Shown here: one piece after another, positions 24,907 through 32,100 of the stretch | Numbering within the stretch: the stretch's first letter is position 1 | Layout of the letters: each line of letters starts with the position of its first letter | Origin: UBA2336 sp037443645 | Lineage (GTDB): Bacteria > Bacteroidota > Bacteroidia > Cytophagales > Cyclobacteriaceae | Direction: 5' to 3' | Assembly: GCA_037443645.1 (NCBI GenBank) | Contig: JBBINY010000031.1 | Location: forward strand, 1-33,660 | DNA length: 33,660 bases | Made by a program: the position numbers and the translations under genes | The notes under the pieces: generated by a model | What the model was told of the DNA's origin: nothing | The model's input: only the letters and a program-made list of their open reading frames with translations | The model's database searches: none

Positions 24907-26109
24907 CTAACTTTTTTCAGCCTCGCTCTTCACCTGGTGATAAATAGAGGTCTGGTTACCAAAGATTTTAGTGAAGCCCTTCACGTCATCGCCCGTCCAA
25001 CCCAGGTTCATTTCGCCATACTTGCCGAATTTTGATGACATCAAATCGTAGGGTGCTTCAATGCCCAGAATCTGAAACCGGTATGGGTGTAGTTCAATGT
25101 GCACCTTCCCGGAAACATGGAGTTGTGTACTGGTCAGAAAAGCTTCAAGGTCGCGCATAACCGGATCAAGATAGTGGCCTTCGTGTAGCCAGTTGCCGTA
25201 GAATTGTCCTAATTGTTCCTTCCAGTTCAGCTGCCATTTGGTAAGCACGTGCTTCTCCAGGGAATGATGTGCTTTGATAATGAGTAGCGGAGCAGCCGCC
25301 TCAAATCCAACACGGCCTTTAATGCCGATAATAGTATCCCCAACGTGAATATCCCGACCAATACCATACGGCCCGGCAAGTTGTTGCAGGTATTGAATAG
25401 CTTCAACCGGATGAGTAAACTCCTTTTGATTCACTTTTTGCAACTCACCCTTTTCAAAATACAATACCACCTTCTCACTTCCGGATTTCGTTACCGGTGT
25501 AGGCCAGGCCTCTTCGGGCAACATACCCAACGATCCGAGGGTTTCGTTGCCACCAACTGAGGTTCCCCACAATCCCTTATTGATGGAGTAGGTTGCCTTT
25601 TCAACATTCATTGAGACACCCTTTGCCTTCAGGTAACTTATTTCTTCCTCACGGGACAGTCGCTGATCGCGGATGGGTGTAATGATTTTCACACCCGGCA
25701 TCAGGATGCTGAGCACCATGTCAAACCGCACCTGATCGTTCCCCGCACCGGTACTCCCATGCGCTACGGCATCGGCATGCAGCATTTTGGCATAGTTGGC
25801 AACGGCCAATGCCTGCGACATCCGCTCGGCACTTACACTGAGGGGATACGTGCCATTCTTAAGCACATTGCCATAGATCAGGTAGCGGATTACCCGGTCA
25901 TAATAGGTTTGCGTTTCGTCAACGGTTTGATGTGAAGCAACGCCCAGCGACTTTGCGTGTTTTTCAATAGCTGCCAACTCCTCCGCATGGAATCCTCCGG
26001 TGTTGACCGTGAGGGTATGCACCTCACAGCCTTGTTCTTCACTGAGGAATTTGACACAGTAGGTGGTGTCTAAACCACCGCTGAATGCCAATACTACTTT
26101 CTTTTTCAT
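24907..26109 (-). CDS. argG: Argininosuccinate synthase
   Basis: ArgG joins citrulline and aspartate with ATP to make argininosuccinate. The 400-residue protein opens with the PP-loop SGGLDT at residues 10-15 (VVLAFSGGLDTTYCVKFL). The ATP/citrulline-binding segment AVAHGSTGAGNDQVRFDM follows near residue 110. The C-terminal part, with YDLMSSKFGKYGEMNLGWTG, replaces the usual ArgG helix in the Bacteroidota form. It starts one base after the stop of the acyltransferase gene, so the two are almost certainly translated together. Its second-place position in the operon, ahead of the acyl-glutamate steps, is worth noting. Confidence 0.93.
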   Translation of the reverse strand: MKKKVVLAFSGGLDTTYCVKFLSEEQGCEVHTLTVNTGGFHAEELAAIEKHAKSLGVASHQTVDETQTYYDRVIRYLIYGNVLKNGTYPLSVSAERMSQALAVANYAKMLHADAVAHGSTGAGNDQVRFDMVLSILMPGVKIITPIRDQRLSREEEISYLKAKGVSMNVEKATYSINKGLWGTSVGGNETLGSLGMLPEEAWPTPVTKSGSEKVVLYFEKGELQKVNQKEFTHPVEAIQYLQQLAGPYGIGRDIHVGDTIIGIKGRVGFEAAAPLLIIKAHHSLEKHVLTKWQLNWKEQLGQFYGNWLHEGHYLDPVMRDLEAFLTSTQLHVSGKVHIELHPYRFQILGIEAPYDLMSSKFGKYGEMNLGWTGDDVKGFTKIFGNQTSIYHQVKSEAEKS

Positions 26110-26110
26110 C

Positions 26111-26872
26111 TCACCAAAAGAAAAAGTTCAGTATTGAATTTTTACGGGCCGCATCCGCATCACTGGATTTCCTTGAGCGGAGCAGCACAAATTGCTTGAA
26201 TTTTACCCAGCGCTCGAACAAACGGAAATTCCCCTTGAACTTGCGCCTGCGCTTGCGGGCAGGAAAGCGCTTCCCATTTACAGGGGGCTTCACCGGTGTT
26301 GCAAGCGCTGAAACGTTGGCCTTTGCGGCTGCCTCTGCCGGATCGAACAACATGGCGGTGCACATGCAGTTTGTCCGGTTCTTGCTCATCAGTATTTCAT
26401 AGTTTACACAACTCCGGCATCCTTTCCAGAATTCCTCATCGTTGGTGAGTTCGGAGTAGGTTACGGGCTCATAGCCCAGGTCGGAATTGATCTTCATTAC
26501 AGCCAAACCGGTGGTAAGTCCGAATATTTTGGCATGCGGGTATTTCTCCCGCGACAGCTCAAATACCCTCTTTTTGATGGAAGTCGCTACGCCCGTCTTG
26601 CGGAAAGGAGGCGATACGATCAGCCCGGAGTTGGCTACATACTTTTCGTGTTCCCAGGCTTCGATGTAGCAAAAGCCTACCCAGGTACCCTCTGCCGTGA
26701 CGGCAATAACAGCCTTCCCCTCATCCATCTTCATCTGTACGTAAGCTACTGAACGTTGGGCGATACCCGTTCCACGGGCTTTGGCGGATTCGGCCATCTC
26801 AGCAGTTATGGCCTCTGCATAGTGTAGGTCGTCAGCGGTGGCGAGCCGAACGATGATGTTGTGATTTTCCAA
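26111..26872 (-). CDS. GNAT acyltransferase, probable N-acylglutamate synthase of the arg operon (ArgA-like)
   Basis: The 253-residue protein is a GNAT acyltransferase. The acyl-CoA loop is RKTGVATSI (residues 91-99), preceded by YVANSGLIVSPPF. As the first gene of an operon that otherwise lacks step one, it probably makes N-acetyl- or N-succinylglutamate. After the GNAT fold there is a cysteine cluster at 152, 155, 169 and 171 (CRSC and CMC), which could bind a metal. A Lys/Arg-rich tail of about 55 residues follows, including ARKRRRKFKGNF. The start is TTG at 26872: there is no in-frame ATG before it, and upstream codons run to a TAA at 26908-26906. It is preceded by a leader of about 300 nt. 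The acyl donor is not known from the sequence. Confidence 0.82.
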   Translation of the reverse strand: MENHNIIVRLATADDLHYAEAITAEMAESAKARGTGIAQRSVAYVQMKMDEGKAVIAVTAEGTWVGFCYIEAWEHEKYVANSGLIVSPPFRKTGVATSIKKRVFELSREKYPHAKIFGLTTGLAVMKINSDLGYEPVTYSELTNDEEFWKGCRSCVNYEILMSKNRTNCMCTAMLFDPAEAAAKANVSALATPVKPPVNGKRFPARKRRRKFKGNFRLFERWVKFKQFVLLRSRKSSDADAARKNSILNFFFW

Positions 26873-26978
26873 TGGTTGTATCAGTCGTGAATCAGAAAAA
26901 ATGATTTAAAACAGGTGCGTAAGCACGAAAGTCGCAACGTCCCGGACGATGCGAACTGCACACAGAGTAGGGCGTTTA

Positions 26979-27020
26979 TCAAATACGCACGAAGCGGGTA
27001 GGGCGGGTGCGCCTGGACAC
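26979..27020 (-). CDS. Possible arginine-rich leader peptide upstream of the arg operon
   Basis: A GTG at 27020 opens a 13-codon frame reading VSRRTRPTRFVRI, closed by TGA and immediately TAA. Five of 13 codons are Arg. The frame is open further upstream but has only TTG and GTG starts and no ATG. If translated, ribosome stalling at Arg codons could sense arginine supply. The high GC content of the stretch favours CGC codons by chance, so confidence is low. Confidence 0.25.
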   Translation of the reverse strand: MSRRTRPTRFVRI

Positions 27021-27125
27021 CAAACAGGCAGGGATGAAGAACGGGAGGGTTCTTTTTGGGTGGTGAGCAGCCGTAGCCGCTTCAATGGTGGTCGTTCTTT
27101 TCAATTTCTTTGTTCGTTGTTAAAG

Positions 27126-27146
27126 TTAAACTTCAGACAAATGGCA
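27126..27146 (-). repeat. Direct repeat copy A in the arg leader
   Basis: The sense strand reads TGCCATTTGTCTGAAGTTTA followed by A. It differs from copy B at 27191-27210 by one substitution and one extra T in the shared core, plus a difference at the last base. The two copies are offset by 65 bases. Confidence 0.75.
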
Positions 27147-27178
27147 TTCCGTTTTGGTTTTTAGTTCCAACAAGTATG

Positions 27179-27205
27179 CAAAATTAAACGATAAACTTCT
27201 GACAA
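27179..27205 (-). promoter_or_regulatory. Probable arg operon promoter
   Basis: The minus strand has a perfect -7 box TAATTTTG (27186-27179). A -33-like TTG lies at 27205-27203, 16 bases before it, slightly short of the usual spacing. Transcription would begin near 27172-27175. The -33 position lies inside direct repeat copy B. Confidence 0.5.
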
Positions 27206-27210
27206 TGGCA
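27191..27210 (-). repeat. Direct repeat copy B over the arg promoter -33 region
   Basis: The sense strand reads TGCCATTGTCAGAAGTTTAT, nearly the same as copy A at 27126-27146. Because it covers the -33 element and has a second copy 65 bases downstream, it is a candidate operator for an arginine-responsive regulator. The regulator is not encoded in this window. Confidence 0.7.
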
Positions 27211-27250
27211 ACTATTTCCGGTGTCAGCTGAAATTTTTTTTGAACGGGTG

Positions 27251-27865
27251 TTAGCTTCTCCCACGGAAGCCGGGCAAGGTGAGCCGGAATTTTACAGCCA
27301 ACAGACGGATGAGAATGATGATCGAGATGGACACCAGCATGTTCATGTACCGATCAAGGCCGGTGTTCAAATCCAGTATCAGGTACACAATGGCCCCGGC
27401 CAGACAGGCAGTAGCATAAATCTCTTTCCTGAAAATAACAGGAACTTCGTTGGTAAGGGTATCCCGGATAACCCCGCCCATCACCGCGGTGAACATGCCC
27501 ATGATGGCTGCAATCTCCGGCCTTACACCCAGGGCGATTGCCTTCTCAACGCCCAATATGGTAAAGAAGGCAATACCCAGCGTGTCAAAGAGCAGAAATG
27601 TTCTGCGCAGTTTGATGAATACCCGGTTAAACAAGATGGCCACCACAACACCGGCCAACACTGCGTACAGAAAGTTGATGTCGCCTATCCATACCAATGG
27701 ATAACTGCCCAGCATAATGTCTCTGAGTGTTCCGCCTCCGATCGCTGTTACAAATCCGGTAAAACCGGCTCCAAACCAGTCATGATCTTTGTTCTGCATG
27801 GCCAGTGCCCCGGAAATGGCGAAGAAAAACGTACCAATTAGTTCGAGGGGGTATTGGAAGTACAT
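27251..27865 (-). CDS. TRIC-family (YicG/UPF0126-type) cation channel protein
   Basis: The 204-residue membrane protein has seven hydrophobic helices arranged as two similar halves plus one, as in trimeric intracellular cation (TRIC) channels. The duplicated loop motif is visible as AIGGGTLRDIML in the first half and AVMGGVIRDTLTNEVP in the second; these glycine-rich kinks line the pore in the family. The N-terminal ELIGTFFFAISGALA is also typical. Prokaryotic members conduct potassium-like cations, but substrate and physiological role are uncertain here. The gene is on the same strand as the upstream porP/sprF-like gene, 85 bases after it, and may be cotranscribed without any clear functional link. 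Confidence 0.88.
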   Translation of the reverse strand: MYFQYPLELIGTFFFAISGALAMQNKDHDWFGAGFTGFVTAIGGGTLRDIMLGSYPLVWIGDINFLYAVLAGVVVAILFNRVFIKLRRTFLLFDTLGIAFFTILGVEKAIALGVRPEIAAIMGMFTAVMGGVIRDTLTNEVPVIFRKEIYATACLAGAIVYLILDLNTGLDRYMNMLVSISIIILIRLLAVKFRLTLPGFRGRS

Positions 27866-27950
27866 AAGAAATTTCGAATGAGGAATGACAAATGATCAAA
27901 AAGCATGTTGAAGCCTGTTAACCTTAAAATCACCATTCGCCCTTCAAGAA

Positions 27951-29018
27951 TCAAAAGTCAGGGCAGGGAATGACGAGTTTATCTTTTGGCGGCTTGCGCG
28001 GATCGCGCATGGGCCAGGTGTACACCAGGCTGAACTCATGCGCTCCGCCACTGCCGGCACCCAGTTTGGAAATGGTGTAATCAAAACTGTAGCCGATGTT
28101 GAGTGCTTCCTTCGCACCGATGTTGGTGAAGCCTAACAGCATGACAATGGACTCATTGTTGACAAACCCGTTCACTTGTTTAAACGGAACACCCCGGTAC
28201 CACAGGCCAAGCACCACCGGCTCGGCTGTGTAGTACACGCCCAAATCCAACTGATCGAACTGGCCCTGGTGCCGGTACTGGAATGCCGGTGAAATACTCC
28301 GCTCGGCCTGTTGTGCGTACAAACCCGATCCTTTCACTCCGGATTTCATATAATATTTGAATCCCCCATGGATGGAAAGCTTAATCGGCAAAGGACTGTC
28401 TTCATCGATAATGGATTGATTGGGTTGATTCAGGTGAAAGGCCGCTATGCCCAGGTAGGCAACGCGGGTAAAAAATACTCCGCCCAGTGAAAGATCAACA
28501 AAAGTTTTACTGAAGTTGGTGTTAAACGTTTCGGCCGTTTGGGGCGAGATTAATTCACCGGTTACCGGGTCGAACTGATCGCCAAACGTAAGTTTATTGA
28601 AATTGATGTCGCGGTTATACAGGGCAAGCTGGGCTCCCGGGCGAAAACCAACACTTTTCGACAACTGTAGTTCATAGGAGTATTGCAACCCTACCGACAG
28701 GGAGCGCAAGCCCGCCAATCCTTCCACGTCACGGTTCAAAATAATTCCGACTCCGCTGTTTTTATCCTCAATAAAATAATCAAAGTAGGCTGACATGGTA
28801 ATGAAATTGGCATCAATAGACGGCCATTGATTACGGTAATTAATGCCCGCCCGGGCTTGTCCGGTTGATCCGGTTAACGCAGGGTTCAGATACAATGGAG
28901 CTGCATAAAACTGCGAGAACTGGGGATCCTGGGCAGTTACCGTCCCGACAAAAAGAAGCATTAATACCACACTGAGCGGCCGTCTGAATAACCGAAGGTT
29001 GAATGCATTCAAATCCAT
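27951..29018 (-). CDS. Type IX secretion system membrane protein, PorP/SprF family
   Basis: The 355-residue protein carries a signal peptide ending near GTVTAQ, then the family opening DPQFSQFYAAPLYLNPALTG and RAGINYRNQWPSIDANFIT. The rest alternates as in an outer-membrane beta-barrel. SprF in Flavobacterium johnsoniae is needed for secretion of the adhesin SprB through the type IX system, and many Bacteroidota carry several PorP/SprF paralogues, each beside its own large cargo. Here the divergent neighbour is such a cargo. I chose ATG 29018 rather than the TTG just before it. The protein ends in CPDF, with a single cysteine near the C-terminus. Confidence 0.9.
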   Translation of the reverse strand: MDLNAFNLRLFRRPLSVVLMLLFVGTVTAQDPQFSQFYAAPLYLNPALTGSTGQARAGINYRNQWPSIDANFITMSAYFDYFIEDKNSGVGIILNRDVEGLAGLRSLSVGLQYSYELQLSKSVGFRPGAQLALYNRDINFNKLTFGDQFDPVTGELISPQTAETFNTNFSKTFVDLSLGGVFFTRVAYLGIAAFHLNQPNQSIIDEDSPLPIKLSIHGGFKYYMKSGVKGSGLYAQQAERSISPAFQYRHQGQFDQLDLGVYYTAEPVVLGLWYRGVPFKQVNGFVNNESIVMLLGFTNIGAKEALNIGYSFDYTISKLGAGSGGAHEFSLVYTWPMRDPRKPPKDKLVIPCPDF

Positions 29019-29097
29019 CAAAGCAAATTAAAGCGTTTCATAGTTGGAATAAAACACCAGGCTGCTCAAAAGCCGTGGTTTACAGATTCTTTAACGA

Positions 29098-29105
29098 TAT
29101 TTTTG
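29098..29105 (+). promoter_or_regulatory. Probable -7 box of the large surface-protein gene
   Basis: TATTTTTG is a full match to TAnnTTTG, about 90 bases before the ATG at 29196. GGTTTACAG, about 20 bases upstream, offers a weak -33 element. Confidence 0.35.
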
Positions 29106-29195
29106 GTCAAAATGTATATTTTCGCAAGCACCGAATCGTTTATCGTTCAACCGGTGCAGTATTAATACTCAAATCTGCCTTGACGTAACGTTGTA

Positions 29196-32100
29196 ATGAA
29201 AGTGAAGCGTATGCAAAGATGGATGGTGGCAGTGTGCTGTTGGCTTGCAATCGCTGCATGGGCGCAAGACTTCACCCGGCACAACTGGTACTTTGGCAGT
29301 GGGGGTCAGGCCATCCGGTTTAGCCGTGCAAACAATTCTCCTTCCTTGATCGCAAATCCCAACCCTCTTGGGCCCGGTGGCAGCGCAGTGGCTACCGACC
29401 AGACAAACGCCAACCTTCTGTTTTATACCAACGGCAATCAGGTATTTGACGTAACCAATACCCCAATGCCAAACGGCTTTGGTCTTAACGGTAACCTTAA
29501 CGGCAACCAACATGTAGCGATATGCCCGATACCCGGGGCTGCCAACCAGTATTATGTATTTTCAAACACTGCTGATTTCACAACCGGAGGTTCCGTAGTG
29601 GTAAGCACCGTTGATATGAATGCTTTTGGAAACTCCGTGTTCCCAGCCCCTGCCATTGGCGATGTTATCGTAAAGAATCAGCCATTTGGTTTGACTGCTA
29701 ACAGCCGGTCGGAGGCGATGATTACCATTCCGGATGCAAATGGAACGGATTACTGGCTGATCACCCACGAGAACGGAACAGACAACTACACCGTAACGCA
29801 TGTTCTTGCCGGTAGTGTTTTTAACCATACAACATTTACCAACCTTACCGGTGGCCTTGATATATCGGCTGCGAACTTTGCGTATGAGCCGCGGACGGGA
29901 CGAATAGCCGTTACTCCGCAAACCGCTAACCGAAATGTGATTGTTCTCGACTTTAACAATGCATCCGGACTTTTGTCATTTAACCAGTTTGTATTCAACT
30001 CCGCACACACCGCGGCCCAGGCATTGTATGATACAGAATGGAGTGCAAACGGCAGGTATCTGTACATTTCCAGGCTTAACGACTCAGGCACCGATGCCCA
30101 GGTACTGCAATTCGACCTGCTCAATCCAACTTCCTCCATGCTGCCGGTTCTTCCTTCAAATGTCTTTCGAAGCTGGGGCTTGCAAATAGCTCCCGACAGC
30201 GCCATCTATCATTTGTATGAATCCAGCGCGGGGGTATTCAGGGTTGCACAGCTCACCAACACCGATAGTGTTGCCACCAGCATCGGATACACCCCGGTTG
30301 CATTTGCAGCTAACCCGAATTTCAACGGAAGGCAGTTTTCTTCCTTCTCCCCGGCTGAAACTATTAACCTGACTGTTTCATTTGTTTCTTCCGGAAGTTG
30401 CTCCGGAACACCCATTTCATTTTATCCAACCGTTAGTCCGGCAGCCGATAGCCTGGTGTGGGATTTCGGTGACGGCAATGGCTCAAATCAATGGAGTCCC
30501 ATTCATACTTACCAGACCGGAAACTCGTACACGGTAATGGTTACTGCCTTCCTTAACGGGAGGACCGCTTCATCAACAGGGAATGTGAACATCAATCAAT
30601 TCGACTTGCAGCTAACCCTGGTACAAGACACGACTGCTTGCGAATGCCAGCTACCGGTAAATAATGGCATCCCGCCATGTCCAAACAATACCAGCGATGA
30701 TTTTTCTGTCACCGTAACCATCCACGGAGGAACGCCCGCTTCCATCATCTGGTCCAATGGCGATGTAGGCCCGGTACTCACACCCGACTCAGCCGGATAT
30801 TATTACGTGGTAGTAACCGATGGATTGGGCTGCTCAACGTATGCCGGTGTGAATGTACGTGAATATGGTTTGCAGGATCAGCGGGCTAACATCTGGTACT
30901 TTGGCCAAAATGCGGGGATTGATTTTAACCAACAGCCACGGGTGGCCATTTCAGGACCGGTAGTCAGTCCGGAGGGCGTTGCCGTTATCAGCGACCGGAA
31001 CGGTAATGTGATCTTGTCAACGGATGGACAACGTGTGTACGATCGCAACGACAATGAAATTCCGCTGGCTGTACCACCGGGTATTGGAGGTCAAAACGGC
31101 TCAACACAATCGGCCCTGATTATCCCCGTTCCCGGTGATGAAACACTCTACTATATATTCACAACACAAGAGGTTCACGGAGGCAATACGTATGAACTGC
31201 GCTACTCTCTTTATGACATCAAATTAAATAATGGCGATGGCGGATTAGCCCAGGCTAACCAGCTTTTGTTTTCGCGTAGCACTGAACGGATCACCGGGAA
31301 CGGAAACTGGCTAATTGCGCATGAGTACGGCAACAATTCATTCAGGGCCTACCGGATCGCATCAACCGGCATCGGCAACCCGGTTATTTCAAGCATTGGT
31401 TCCGATTACCTGGTAACCGATGAGGGGTTCGGGCAGGGCTATATGAAACTTGGTGGCCAAAACAGATTGGTGGTGGCCTTAAGCACAGCAACGGCTCCAT
31501 CAACTTATCAAATTATGGGCCTTGAAATTTTCGATTTCATCGATTCAACCGGTTTGGTTACAAACTTCCGCTCTATTATTCCAACCTACCCTACCGCACG
31601 CACCGGCCAGTTATACGGAATTGAGTTTGCCCTGAATAAATTTTTTGCAACCATAAGAAATTCAGGAGCAGGACAATCAACCCTGGTTGAATTCTATTTT
31701 GATTCGTTGGGTATACCCCATCAGATTAAGCCACCCCTGGCTGCCGTTAACGAAGAACTTGGAGCTATTCAACTCGGACCTGACGGTCAATTATATGTTG
31801 CCGTTAACAACAAGCCCTACCTAGGAACAATCACTTTTAACGCTGATACTACGTTACTATCAGGTTTCATAGCGAATGGTTTTGCTCTTGCACCAGGAAC
31901 ACAAAGCCGGCTGGGGTTGCCCAACTTTATTCAAAACGTGGGCAATGTAGTGCAGCCAGCCGGTATGCAGATTGCCGGTTTTTGTGAAGGCTCGCCCACA
32001 TCCTTCCTGGCATTCGGAACTGATCCGATTGATGAATTTGAATGGTCGTTTGGCGATGGATTCGGTTCTACCCAACCGCAAGTCGACCACACCTACCCGA

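Larger units (their letters stand above)
26873..27178 (-). promoter_or_regulatory. Long arg operon leader with attenuator-like structures
   Basis: About 300 bases separate the probable promoter from the first arg gene, with no ordinary gene inside. In sense order the leader holds a direct-repeat copy, a small hairpin AAGAAC/GTTCTT, and an Arg-rich mini-ORF ending at 26979. Next comes a 10-base stem with one mismatch (26954-26932, loop CGG), then the hairpin GTGC-TTAC-GCAC (26926-26915) followed by T-rich sequence. The last Arg codon region (26990-26985, GTGCGT) could also pair with ACGCAC of that last hairpin (26920-26915), giving two exclusive folds. This resembles a transcription attenuator, but no experiment or alignment supports it yet. 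Confidence 0.4.

Noticed and set aside
26949..27164. 71-codon plus-strand frame in the arg leader
   Set aside because: No recognisable domain, and it runs against the arg leader and the promoter direction.
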